From the NCBI GenBank assembly GCA_009840165.1, contig VXOG01000036.1, positions 1 through 64,000 of the forward strand: a stretch of DNA of 64,000 nt. The letters run 5' to 3'. The translations under genes and the position numbers were made by a program. Shown piece by piece: positions 8,522 through 16,070 of the stretch; the first letter of the stretch is position 1; each line of letters starts with the position of its first letter. Origin of the DNA: Chloroflexota bacterium. Lineage in GTDB: Bacteria; Chloroflexota; Dehalococcoidia; Lucifugimonadales; UBA3495. The notes below the pieces were generated by a model, which saw nothing but the letters and a program-made list of their open reading frames with translations, did no database searches and was not told where the DNA came from.

Positions 8522-9121
8522 CTAGGGTGTGCGGAGGTATGTGAGCAGTTGGTTAGCGTGCGGGCAGGCTGCGGCGACAAGCTGCGGGTCTACCCGCCCC
8601 AGCAGTTCAAAAGAAACTTTGCCTTTTCTGTATGGTTTCTGACAATTCGACGTAGCGCGTTCCAGAGCGTCAAGAACCGTGTCCTTGTGAACCTCTTCCA
8701 GGTTTGGCCAGTGACCGAAGGAGTTTTCGTTCAGCGATGGGCCAAAGAAACGGCGCAGCGCGTCACGGTCAGCGAGAAACCACGTCTCCATAACCTGTAC
8801 CATGAGGTATGCGCTGTTATCGCCTGCTTCCAGCGGTTGCTCCCAATTATCCTCCAGTCTGGCTCTTAAATGCTGCCATGCGCTGTGTCCATCGGCAACT
8901 GGTCCCTCGCTGTCCACCAGCAACAACAATAATTCGCTCGGGCGCCGGTGCGCAGTTCTGAACTTGCGAAAGGTTGTGCTGCGCCCTTCCCCGCGCACAA
9001 TTTTGGGCATTCGGCCGGTCAGCCCAGCTGCGGTAAAAAACTTCGTCCAAGCTTCCTTGAAGACCTTATCCGATATTTTGCCGCTGCCACCACCTTCAAT
9101 AAAAATCCGCACCGTCACCAC
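8522..9121 (-). CDS. DUF4276 protein, partner of the ATPase at 9115-10374
   Basis: A 199-residue protein (one shorter if the second GTG at 9118 is used, giving a GTGA overlap with the ATPase gene). It has an early FIEGGG strand with a conserved Glu, LLLLLVDSEGP near residue 88 and VQVMETWFLADRDAL. The spacing of Glu, Asp-x-Glu and later acidic residues recalls TOPRIM-like nucleases, but that is inference. A homologue occurs at 21736-22266, again next to an ATPase. Confidence 0.75.
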   Translation of the reverse strand: MVTVRIFIEGGGSGKISDKVFKEAWTKFFTAAGLTGRMPKIVRGEGRSTTFRKFRTAHRRPSELLLLLVDSEGPVADGHSAWQHLRARLEDNWEQPLEAGDNSAYLMVQVMETWFLADRDALRRFFGPSLNENSFGHWPNLEEVHKDTVLDALERATSNCQKPYRKGKVSFELLGRVDPQLVAAACPHANQLLTYLRTP

Positions 9122-10374
9122 CGGTTTCCCCCCAGATCACCGGCGCTCCACAAATTGCCGAGGGTATATTCTTTCAACCATTCGGTCAGGTATTTGGGTT
9201 GCAGACGCTCAAATACGGATTCACCGTCGTACTTTTCGCAAACTACCACACTGGACGGGCAGTCATCCATCGCGTCTATAAGCGCGTGCGCGTGTGTGGT
9301 TACCACCAATTGCATCCGACGGGATGCTTCGACCAGCATTCTCCCCACGCCCAATATCACGTCGGGATGCAGTCCCAACTCCGGCTCTTCTATCACCACC
9401 AGCGGTGGTGGGTCCGGGTCCAGTAGGATGGCCGCCAGCGCCATGTAGCGCAGCGTTCCGTCGGAGAGGCGGGATGCCGGGATGTAGCGTTCGCCGGCGC
9501 CCTGCTCCACCACGAACAGCTCCGCGCCGCCGCGGCCGACCTCGACCTGGAAATTGACAATGCCGTCGTAGAGTTGTTGCAGGGACTCGACGAACCGCTG
9601 CCGGCTGTCGCCTCGCAGTTTGGACAGGAGCAAGGGGAGGTTCTCGCCGCGCTCGGTGAGGAACGTGCTGGGGTCGTCGGCGCGCGGAGGCTGGCGCAGC
9701 ATAGCCGCTGGCCCGAACTCCCAGTTGCGATACAGGCGGATGCGACGATACTGTTCCTGCAGCCAGGCCAGTTCGGGGTAAAGGTCGGGGTCGTCTCTTT
9801 GGGACAGTATGGAGCCGTCCGGATGAACGGTACTCCTGCGAAGCTCACGCTTCTTACGGGGACCGCCGAGTTCGTCGATAAAGTCGTTGATTACCGGATC
9901 GCCCCGCTGAAAGCGATAGTAGAAGAATGGTTCAGTCTGGAGAGCATTGGGGCGTTCGTTTTCAATGCGCTCATCTCTGACCTCAAAACGTTCCCCCTGC
10001 TGGCCGATTTCCAGTACGTGGCGCAGGGACATCTGGCCGTGAGGATAGCTGAGCAACGCATCAACGACACCGGCTCCGGGCGCGTCGTCGCCTTTCCAGA
10101 GCCATTCCGAGATGCCGCTAGGCCGTCTGACTGGCGCAGACAAGTCTCTCGGCGCTGCCTGCAGCAGCGCCAGCGCTTCAATGAAGTTGGATTTGCCGGA
10201 GCCGTTGGGGCCGATGAGAACGTTTAGCGGTTCCAACGGTAAATCAATACCTGTCAGCCCGAATGAAAGTATCCCACTGACTTTCAGCCGGCGGACGAAC
10301 GGATTGCCGGGTTTGGGAGGCCGGACCGATAGTTCAACGGAACCGGTGGCTGGATCGAATGCAGTCACGACCAA
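9115..10374 (-). CDS. ABC/SMC-like AAA ATPase of an ATPase-DUF4276 cassette
   Basis: A 419-residue single-chain ATPase of the AAA_15/AAA_21 (OLD/RecF-like) class. It has Walker A GPNGSGKS (about residues 53-60), an ABC signature-like SRLSDGTLRYMAL, Walker B LVVIEEPELGLHP and a TTHAH switch. The C-terminus LGNLWSAGDLGGNRW is shared in outline with the ATPase at 22271-23482. The TTG start follows a GGAAG ribosome site; GTG 10368 is an alternative. These pairs resemble AbiL/PARIS-like defence modules in layout; no activity is proven. Confidence 0.82.
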   Translation of the reverse strand: MVVTAFDPATGSVELSVRPPKPGNPFVRRLKVSGILSFGLTGIDLPLEPLNVLIGPNGSGKSNFIEALALLQAAPRDLSAPVRRPSGISEWLWKGDDAPGAGVVDALLSYPHGQMSLRHVLEIGQQGERFEVRDERIENERPNALQTEPFFYYRFQRGDPVINDFIDELGGPRKKRELRRSTVHPDGSILSQRDDPDLYPELAWLQEQYRRIRLYRNWEFGPAAMLRQPPRADDPSTFLTERGENLPLLLSKLRGDSRQRFVESLQQLYDGIVNFQVEVGRGGAELFVVEQGAGERYIPASRLSDGTLRYMALAAILLDPDPPPLVVIEEPELGLHPDVILGVGRMLVEASRRMQLVVTTHAHALIDAMDDCPSSVVVCEKYDGESVFERLQPKYLTEWLKEYTLGNLWSAGDLGGNRW

Positions 10375-10409
10375 ATCTTCCGTGTGAGTGGTGGCTGATG
10401 GGCAGAGTA

Positions 10410-10829
10410 TTACAAGCCGAGGGCCTGGGCTCCCAGGCGGGTGAGGTCTTCGTCTTCCTGGGCGGTGAGGCCGCTGACGCCGATGGCTCCGAGCACGAGG
10501 TCGGTTTCGGGGTCGCGGACGACGACCGCGCCCTGTACGGCAACCAGCTGTGGGTCGCCGAAGTCGGCGATGTTGCGGCCCTCGTTCTTGAGGCGCTGGG
10601 CGTAGGCGTCGGAGTCGGAGCCGGACATGGCGGACGTGTACGCCTTGCTGACGGCCATTCGCTGGGGCAGGGCACGGCAGTTGTCCATGCGGGCGTAGCT
10701 GAGCAGCTTGGCGTCGGCGTCAACTATGGCGATAGCCAGCGGGCGGTCGGGTTCCTGCTGGGCCTGGTCCAGCATGGCGTTCATGGCGTTGCGAACCTGG
10801 CTGAGGCTGAGCGTGGGCCGTTGGTACAT
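10410..10829 (-). CDS. GlcG/HbpS family protein (DUF336)
   Basis: A 139-residue protein starting at MYQRPTL behind a clear GGAGGTG ribosome site; the longer frame upstream is unlikely. It has the family pattern: a helical N-terminus, PLAIAIVDADAKLLSYARMD, a middle KAYTS, and a C-terminal GAIGVSGLTAQEDE. Relatives bind haem or small cofactors and lie near glycolate or redox genes; the role here is not clear. Alone between the ATPase cassette and a RelE pair. Confidence 0.85.
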   Translation of the reverse strand: MYQRPTLSLSQVRNAMNAMLDQAQQEPDRPLAIAIVDADAKLLSYARMDNCRALPQRMAVSKAYTSAMSGSDSDAYAQRLKNEGRNIADFGDPQLVAVQGAVVVRDPETDLVLGAIGVSGLTAQEDEDLTRLGAQALGL

Positions 10830-10950
10830 GGGAACACCTCCGTGGGTTGCAGTGCGACGGCGGAACGTATTGATGCCGGCATTGTACACAGGGGCAACGA
10901 CGGGCGGCAAACGGCGACCCAACATCAGACCACGGTGTACAGATATAAAC

Positions 10951-11232
10951 CTACCCCAAGCGGCGGCGTAACCGTTCGTAAACGTCGCCGCGTTGTCCGA
11001 CTATCAGAACGAGGACTATCAGCCGACCGTCCTCTATGGTGTAACAGATGCGCCAGTCGCCAACCCGAATGCGCCAAATTTCGCTGAAGGCGCGCAGTTT
11101 ATTCGCCTGTGGCGGATATGGATTTTCCGCCAGAGCCTCGATGGCATTCGACAGTTGGCGGAGGACGCGCCGATCTCGAATGCGACGGATGTCTCTTTCC
11201 GCCGGGCGGGATACGATGACTTGGTAGGTCAA
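10951..11232 (-). CDS. RelE/ParE family toxin
   Basis: A 93-residue toxin with the RelE fold signature: YQVIVSRPAERDIRRI at the start, NKLRAFSEIWRIRVGDWRICY in the middle and a basic VGQRGDVYERLRR tail. RelE proteins cut mRNA in the ribosome. It overlaps its antitoxin gene by four bases. Confidence 0.9.
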   Translation of the reverse strand: MTYQVIVSRPAERDIRRIRDRRVLRQLSNAIEALAENPYPPQANKLRAFSEIWRIRVGDWRICYTIEDGRLIVLVLIVGQRGDVYERLRRRLG

Positions 11233-11498
11233 ATCCCCAAGTCCGACTTGAGGTCAGCCCATGCCAAGCCACCCCGTTCCCGATAGTCGGCCAGCGCGTC
11301 CAGGGCGTCCAGCAAGTCAAGGCGCTCTTCTAGGGCTTCCAGCGCAGCGATGTCTGAAGTCGGGACCAAGACGGCTACCGTGCGGCCGTCCTTCTGAACA
11401 GGAATGCGCTCACCCGCGTTCTGAACCCGTTCGGCAATGTCAGATACTTCATGCGGTATTCGCAGCGCCGGCCCATGCTCTGTTCCTTGGGTTGTCAT
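11229..11498 (-). CDS. Phd/YefM-like antitoxin
   Basis: An 89-residue protein with the Phd/YefM-type motif ERIPVQKDGRTVAVLVPTSD (about residues 29-48) and a C-terminal acidic helix for toxin binding. It is the upstream partner of the RelE-like toxin, with an ATGA-type overlap. Confidence 0.82.
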   Translation of the reverse strand: MTTQGTEHGPALRIPHEVSDIAERVQNAGERIPVQKDGRTVAVLVPTSDIAALEALEERLDLLDALDALADYRERGGLAWADLKSDLGI

Positions 11499-11653
11499 GT
11501 TGCCAGTATAGCATCGTACTTCGCCAGAATCAGGATGTGCGATGAGGTGGTTTGCCGCTCCCGGCCCGGTGCGCTATACTCGCTGCGCTTTCAAATCCTT
11601 CTTGCTTCGCCGTGTCCTCGCGTCTTGTCTGGCCGCGGCGGGAGGCTTTCCCT

Positions 11654-12793
11654 ATGGATATGGGACTCAGCGAGATTCAGCAGATGCTGAAGAACTCGGC
11701 CCGCGAATTTCTGGCCCAGGAGTGTCCGCTTACGCTGGTGCGAGAGCTGGAAGAGGACGCGCAGGGCTTCAGCGAAGACATCTGGCGCCAGGTAGTCAAT
11801 CTGGGCTGGACCGGCATACCGTTCCCCGAGCAGTACGGCGGTACAGGGGGGTCTTTCCTGGACCTGGCGGTGCTGGTGGAGGAGATGGGCCGGGCCCTGC
11901 TGCCGGCGCCGTTCTTCGCCACCGTCGTGCTTGGCGGACTGACCGTGCTGGATGCCGGCAATGACGCTCAGAAACAGGACATCCTGACCGGCGTTTGCGC
12001 CGGCACCGTGCGTCTGACGCTGGCGCTCACCGAGCCGTCGGCCACCACCGAGGCGTGGGGTGTTGAGACCCAGGCCAGCGCATCCGGCGACGGCTACGTC
12101 ATCAACGGAACCAAGCTGTTTGTGCCCGATGCCCACGCGGCCGACACCATCATTGTGGCCGCGCGGACCATGCCGACCGGCGATGATCCGGAGCAGGGCA
12201 TCACCCTCTTCCTGGTGCCCTCCGGCGCGTCGGGAGTTGAAGTCGAGCAGGTGAGCACCATCGGCAACGAGCGGCTTTGCGAGATCCGGCTGGAGAATGT
12301 GTCGGTGTCCGGGGACGCCGTGCTGGGCGAGGTCGGCGAGGGCTGGCCCGTCGTCGAGCGGGCCTTGGCGCGGGCGACGGCGGCCCACTGCGTGCAGATG
12401 GTGGGCGGCGCCGATGCGGTGGTGGATATGACGGTGGAGTATGTGAAGCAACGCACCCAGTTCGGCCGGCCGGTAGGCAGCTTCCAGGCTGTGCAGCACC
12501 ACTGCGCCAACATGGCCACCGACGTTGAGGGCGCGCGGCAGGTTGCATACCAGGCGGCGTGGGCTATCTCCGAGGGCCAGCCAGCCCGACGGGAGGTTGC
12601 GGTCGCCAAGGCGTGGTGCAGCGGAGCTTACCAGCGGGTGTGCTCGCTGGGCCACCAGTGCCACGGCGCCATCGGCTTCACCATGGAGCACAACCTGCAG
12701 CTGTACACCCGCCGCGCCAAGGTGCAGGAGCTATCCTACGGCAGCGTCCACGACCACAAGGAAATCGCGCTACAGGAGATTGAGGCGGCGTAA
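11654..12793 (+). CDS. acyl-CoA dehydrogenase
   Basis: A 379-residue FAD enzyme starting at MDMGLSEIQ after a GGGAGG ribosome site; the upstream in-frame extension is rejected. It has the family layout: an N-terminal helical domain, a beta domain (LTEPSATTEAWGV and GTKLFVPDAHAAD), then a C-terminal helical domain with HQCHGAIGFTMEHNLQLY and RRAKVQELSYGS. It oxidises acyl-CoA thioesters; chain specificity is unclear. It stands alone, with no beta-oxidation partners adjacent. A TATACT lies at about 11575 but is far from the start. Confidence 0.9.
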   Translation: MDMGLSEIQQMLKNSAREFLAQECPLTLVRELEEDAQGFSEDIWRQVVNLGWTGIPFPEQYGGTGGSFLDLAVLVEEMGRALLPAPFFATVVLGGLTVLDAGNDAQKQDILTGVCAGTVRLTLALTEPSATTEAWGVETQASASGDGYVINGTKLFVPDAHAADTIIVAARTMPTGDDPEQGITLFLVPSGASGVEVEQVSTIGNERLCEIRLENVSVSGDAVLGEVGEGWPVVERALARATAAHCVQMVGGADAVVDMTVEYVKQRTQFGRPVGSFQAVQHHCANMATDVEGARQVAYQAAWAISEGQPARREVAVAKAWCSGAYQRVCSLGHQCHGAIGFTMEHNLQLYTRRAKVQELSYGSVHDHKEIALQEIEAA

Positions 12794-12799
12794 TTTGTC

Positions 12800-12883
12800 G
12801 TCATTGCGAGCGCAGCGCGGTAATCTCGAACCAGATGTGTGCTTTCGACGAGGTTGCCACGTCGCTGTGCTCCTCGCAATGAC
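12800..12883. repeat. dispersed repeat with inverted ends
   Basis: GTCATTGCGAG at 12800-12810 and its reverse complement CTCGCAATGAC at 12873-12883 bound an 84-base element between the acyl-CoA dehydrogenase and HIT genes. The ends resemble a palindromic repeat family widespread in bacterial intergenic DNA. It contains no gene. Confidence 0.7.
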
Positions 12884-12913
12884 AGATTGGTTACCAATTA
12901 AGGAGTTTTACCG

Positions 12914-13270
12914 ATGACCATGACCCCTGCCCGCAGTTCGCCTTTTGCCGCCATGGCCCGGGACCCGCTGCATCCCGACGTGATTTACCGGGATGAGCGT
13001 TGCTTTGTCGTGCGCGACATCAACCCCAAGGCGCCGGTGCATCTGCTGATCATTCCCAACATGCCCATCAACGGGCTGGACTACATCAGCCCGGCTATGG
13101 AGGCCACCATGGGGCACCTGTTCGTAGTTGCCGCGGAGATGGCCCGGCGCGAGGGCGTTACCATCAGCGGCTACCGGCTGGTGATGAACAACGGCGACGA
13201 TGCCGGCCAGACCATCGCCTGGCCCCACATGCACCTGCTGGGCGGCCGCGCCCTGGGCGATATGGGCTGA
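12914..13270 (+). CDS. HIT-family nucleotide hydrolase (HINT-like)
   Basis: A 118-residue histidine-triad protein behind AAGGAG. The fold is clear: YRDERCFVVRDINPKAPVHLLIIP early, and GQTIAWPHMHLLGG at the end. The triad normally reads HxHxHxx; here the first His is Trp (WPHMH), while the central, catalytic His and the last His remain. Relatives hydrolyse adenosine phosphoramidates or AMP-lysine. It is followed by a hairpin repeat and the HD phosphohydrolase gene. Confidence 0.88.
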   Translation: MTMTPARSSPFAAMARDPLHPDVIYRDERCFVVRDINPKAPVHLLIIPNMPINGLDYISPAMEATMGHLFVVAAEMARREGVTISGYRLVMNNGDDAGQTIAWPHMHLLGGRALGDMG

Positions 13271-13277
13271 AGCAATT

Positions 13278-13300
13278 CCCTCTCCCTTGATGGGAGAGGG
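13278..13300. repeat. 9-bp hairpin repeat
   Basis: CCCTCTCCC, loop TTGAT, GGGAGAGGG lies between the HIT and HD genes. A close copy (CCCGTCTCCC-TTGAT-GGGAGCGGG) overlaps the end of mcrC at 36820-36843, so this is a dispersed hairpin rather than a dedicated terminator. Confidence 0.7.
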
Positions 13301-13322
13301 TCAGGGTGAGGGTGACCGACCC

Positions 13323-13934
13323 ATGACTACCATCGAAATTCCCGGCCGCGTGTACGACCGCATCCACCGCCGGATGCGCCGCCTGCCGCCCGCGCTCTGC
13401 GAGCACTGCCAGCGGGTGGAGCAGATCGCCCGGGGCCTCTGCGGGACGCACGGGCAGGACGCTGACGCCGTGGGGCTGGCCGCGCTGGCCCACGACGCCA
13501 CCAGGCATTTCTCTGGTGCGGAGAACCTGCTACGGATGGAGGATTACGACCTGCCTCCGGTAACCGAATACGAGCGGCGCAACCCGGCCATTCTGCACGG
13601 CATGGTGGGCGCGGAGCTGCTCAAGCGGGAGGATGGGCTGAGCCATCCGCAACTCTACGACGCCATCTACTGGCACACCACCGGCAACCCTTCGGGCGGC
13701 GACACCATCGGCCACATCATCTTCCTGGCCGACAAGCTCGATCCGGTGAAGCGGGAGCGCTACCCCTGGCAGCCGGAGATGGGGGAGCTGGCGGAGAGCG
13801 ACCTGCCGGCGGCGATGATCATGTTCCTAACCAACAACATCGCCCGACTGCTGGACAATGGGGTTCCGGTGCATCCGGCGGCCATCGAGTCGCGGAACGC
13901 GCTGCTGTTGGCGGGGGAGACGGCAACGGTATAA
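13323..13934 (+). CDS. HD-domain phosphohydrolase (YqeK-like)
   Basis: A 203-residue HD-superfamily protein, starting at MTTIEIPG. It shows HCQRVEQIARGLC, the HD doublet in LAHDATRHF (about residues 60-63), HGMVGAELL, and IYWHTTG followed by FLADKLDPVKRERY, which closely matches YqeK-type diadenosine tetraphosphate hydrolases. YqeK often sits next to nadD or obgE; here it is about 7 kb from them. It pairs functionally with the HIT gene upstream, since both families act on dinucleoside or nucleotidyl phosphates. Confidence 0.85.
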   Translation: MTTIEIPGRVYDRIHRRMRRLPPALCEHCQRVEQIARGLCGTHGQDADAVGLAALAHDATRHFSGAENLLRMEDYDLPPVTEYERRNPAILHGMVGAELLKREDGLSHPQLYDAIYWHTTGNPSGGDTIGHIIFLADKLDPVKRERYPWQPEMGELAESDLPAAMIMFLTNNIARLLDNGVPVHPAAIESRNALLLAGETATV

Positions 13935-13959
13935 TAATGCACCGCAGAGGAGGCGTGCT

Positions 13960-14250
13960 ATGGAATACGACGTTGTTGTCTGGCTTGACGATCTTTCCGA
14001 TGGTTCCAAGTGCTACGCGGCGGTTTGCCCCGCCGTGTGCCGCGCCCATGGGCAGGGAGACACCGAAGCGGAGGCTTTGGCGGAAATTTCCGAAGCGATA
14101 GCCTGCTTCCTGGATCTAGAGCCAGACCGGGTGAAGTTCGGTCGAGCGGCGCAGGATGACGTGGAAGAATTGATTGCGGAGTTGGTTGCGGAAGATGTCG
14201 TTCCATGGGTGCGTAAGGTGGCGCATCCTGCGGTTCCTGCGCCGGCCTAG
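13960..14250 (+). CDS. HicB-like antitoxin
   Basis: A 96-residue protein with the HicB/DUF1902-type degenerate RNase H-like fold: EYDVVVWLDDLSDG..YAAVCPAVCRAHGQGDTEAEALAEI. It follows GAGGAGG and lies two bases ahead of a HicA-like gene. It is the likely antitoxin. Confidence 0.75.
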   Translation: MEYDVVVWLDDLSDGSKCYAAVCPAVCRAHGQGDTEAEALAEISEAIACFLDLEPDRVKFGRAAQDDVEELIAELVAEDVVPWVRKVAHPAVPAPA

Positions 14251-14252
14251 AG

Positions 14253-14540
14253 ATGCCAAGAATTGCCAACGTCAAGACCCGAGAACTGCTGCGGCTACTC
14301 CGGCGGATGCGATTCATGCAGGATAACCGGCACCACGTATATTTCCGACACGAATGGCTGAGGATAACCATACACATTTCCCATGGCGACAAGGAAATCG
14401 GCGCTCTGCTGATGGGTAAAATTGCGATTGATGACCTCAAATTCAACAGCGCCGAGGAGTTTCGTACTGCATTGCGCGGTAATATCCCGCGCCGCTATCT
14501 GGACCCCGACGCGCCTTGGGATGGGCAGCCGCTAGATTAG
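14253..14540 (+). CDS. HicA-like toxin
   Basis: A 95-residue basic protein. KTRELLRLLRRMRFMQDNRHHVYFRH is the HicA dsRBD-like core with the catalytic His region, followed by ISHGDKEIG. The usual GSHH is NRHH here, but the His is kept. HicA toxins cleave mRNA. The C-terminal tail is longer than in most members. Confidence 0.72.
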   Translation: MPRIANVKTRELLRLLRRMRFMQDNRHHVYFRHEWLRITIHISHGDKEIGALLMGKIAIDDLKFNSAEEFRTALRGNIPRRYLDPDAPWDGQPLD

Positions 14541-14552
14541 AAGGGCTACGAT

Positions 14553-14882
14553 ATGAGCGCACAGCTGGAAATAACCCCCGAAGCCGCCCAGTTCATTCGC
14601 AACAAAGGCGGGCGGGCCGTAATCGACCTGATCTGCTGGAAGGGTTGAAGCGGCGAGTCGGTTGAGGTATCGGTCGATACCAACGTACGCCGTCGCCGCA
14701 ACCTGGACGCCTACGAGCGGGCCGGGCAGGGCGACGTTGAGTTGCTTCTGGCCCCGGGCATTGCGGACTATGCCGAGCGGGTGGATGTGTCGGTGAGCCG
14801 GTTCTTGCTGTTCCGCAACCTGAAGGCTACCATCGCGCTGCCCGACGGGATAATGCTGGGGCGGAAGGCGTCGCTGGTCTAG
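14553..14882 (+). CDS. candidate HesB-like selenoprotein, in-frame TGA at 14646-14648 read as selenocysteine
   Basis: The frame from the ATG at 14553 runs 110 codons, with TGA at codon 32 and TAG at 14880-14882. The product would have 109 residues. The residues before and after TGA read CWKG-Sec-SGES. In HesB/IscA proteins this is the GCSG position of the first metal-binding cysteine, so selenocysteine replaces it. The upstream LEITPEAAQFIRNKGGRAVIDL and downstream GIADYAERVDVSVSRFLLF match the small HesB-related selenoprotein family (TIGR01911 type), which also lacks the C-terminal CGC. A SECIS-like hairpin follows the TGA. The TAG overlaps the stop of the convergent Uma2 gene in a CTAG. No sel genes lie in the window. 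A pseudogene is the alternative. Confidence 0.75.
14650..14699 (+). promoter_or_regulatory. SECIS-like element downstream of the in-frame TGA
   Basis: GGTATC (14666-14671), loop GGTC (14672-14675), GATACC (14676-14681) form a perfect 6-bp stem. GTT 14661-14663 pairs with AAC 14682-14684 beyond a 2-base bulge. An outer stem pairs GCGGCGA 14650-14656 with TCGCCGC 14693-14699. The apical loop GGUC begins 24 bases after the TGA. Bacterial SECIS elements carry a GU-containing apical loop at roughly this distance, and the E. coli fdhF loop also contains GGUC. Confidence 0.72.
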
Positions 14883-15451
14883 GCGTCGCTGGCCGGCAGC
14901 AGGTCGGCGACGGGGCAGGCGAAACCGGGGAGGTAGTCAGCGCCGTCGATGGTGTCGGCGTTTGTGAGGATGAGCGGCGGCGCGTCGGAGGTGTGGACGG
15001 TGATGATGCGGGCGTCGATGTCGATGACCCAGACGGCCTTGCCGCCGGCGTTGAGGTACTCGTCGATTTTTTGCGCTATTTCGGCTGGGGTGTTGCTGTC
15101 GGAGAGTATTTCCACGGCCAGGTCGGGGGCGCCGTCGTAGAGCATACCGGCGAGTTCGGGCCTCCCCTGCCGCTCATTGGATACGAAGGAAACGTCGGGC
15201 ATGCGGGAGGTGGCCGGAGAATCGGGTCCGGTAACGTAGCCGCGGTTGCTGCCGTACACTCGCCCCAAGCCATGGTTGTCAGTGTGAATGTCCAGGTGGC
15301 GGCCAGTTCGGATTACGGTTCGCTCGTGCTCTTCTGAGGCTGCCATCTGTTCTACTAAAACTCCTTTAACCAGTTCGTAGCGTGGGTGTTTGGGCAGCGC
15401 GGCGTATTCTTCCAGCGTCACGGGTGGCGCGGCGATGTTCTGCGTCGTCAT
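14879..15451 (-). CDS. Uma2 family endonuclease-like protein (tandem copy A)
   Basis: A 190-residue protein of the Uma2/DUF820 family, related to PD-(D/E)XK nucleases. It shows VTLEEYAALPKHPRYELVKGVLVEQM, PDVSFVSNER, DLAVEILSDSNTPAEIAQKIDEYL and AVWVIDIDARIITVH, covering the acidic and lysine positions of the fold. It is a near-copy of the gene at 15468-16037. Uma2 genes are common in multicopy in Chloroflexota and cyanobacteria; their biological role is unknown. Confidence 0.85.
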   Translation of the reverse strand: MTTQNIAAPPVTLEEYAALPKHPRYELVKGVLVEQMAASEEHERTVIRTGRHLDIHTDNHGLGRVYGSNRGYVTGPDSPATSRMPDVSFVSNERQGRPELAGMLYDGAPDLAVEILSDSNTPAEIAQKIDEYLNAGGKAVWVIDIDARIITVHTSDAPPLILTNADTIDGADYLPGFACPVADLLPASDA

Positions 15452-15467
15452 GAGTGAACCTCCGATG

Positions 15468-16037
15468 TTATGGAGCCGGCAGCAGGTCGGCGACGAGGCA
15501 GGTGAAACCGGGGAGGTAGTCGGCGCCGTCCACGGTGTCGGCGTCGGTGAGGATGAGCGGCGGCGCGTCGGTGGTGTGGACGGTGATGATGCGGGCGTCG
15601 ATGTCGATGACCCAGACGGCCTTTCCGCCGGCGTTGAGGTACTCGTCAATTTTCTGCGCAATTTCGGCCGGGGTGTTGCTTTCGGACAGGATTTCCACGG
15701 CAAGGTCGGGGGCGCCGTCGTAGAGCATCCCGGCGAGTTCGGGCCGTCCCAGCCGCTCGTTGGACACGAAGGAAACGTCGGGCATACGGGAGGTGGCCGG
15801 AGAATTGGGGCCGGTAACATAGCCGCGGTTGCTGCCGTACACCTCGCCCAAGACGTTGGGGAAAACGTGCGACGCTAGTCGCCAATTGACCAGAGAGCCG
15901 GTGTGTTCATGTTCTCGTGATGCGACCATCTGCTCAACCAGGACTCCTTTGACCAGTTCGTAGCGTGGGTGTTTGGGCAGCGCGGCGTATTCTTCCAGCG
16001 TTACAGGCGGCGCGGCGGCGATGTTCTGCGTGGTCAT
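15468..16037 (-). CDS. Uma2 family endonuclease-like protein (tandem copy B)
   Basis: A 189-residue Uma2 protein, nearly identical to copy A downstream over most of its length (EEYAALPKHPRYELVKGVLV, GYVTGPNSPATSRMPDVSF, AVWVIDIDARIITVHT). The two differ mainly at residues 38-65. The spacing of 16 bases and high identity indicate a recent tandem duplication. Confidence 0.85.
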   Translation of the reverse strand: MTTQNIAAAPPVTLEEYAALPKHPRYELVKGVLVEQMVASREHEHTGSLVNWRLASHVFPNVLGEVYGSNRGYVTGPNSPATSRMPDVSFVSNERLGRPELAGMLYDGAPDLAVEILSESNTPAEIAQKIDEYLNAGGKAVWVIDIDARIITVHTTDAPPLILTDADTVDGADYLPGFTCLVADLLPAP

Positions 16038-16070
16038 GGCAAACCCCCTCTACAAAGAAGTTGCGCGGAG

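Noticed and set aside
11591..12691. 366-codon open frame on the minus strand
   Set aside because: Lies antisense to the acyl-CoA dehydrogenase; composition is a mirror of the plus-strand codon bias and no domain was recognised.
14553..14648. treating the 31-codon segment before the TGA as a separate small gene
   Set aside because: It contains only the start of a HesB-like fold, and the frame after the TGA continues the same family with a SECIS-like hairpin in between.
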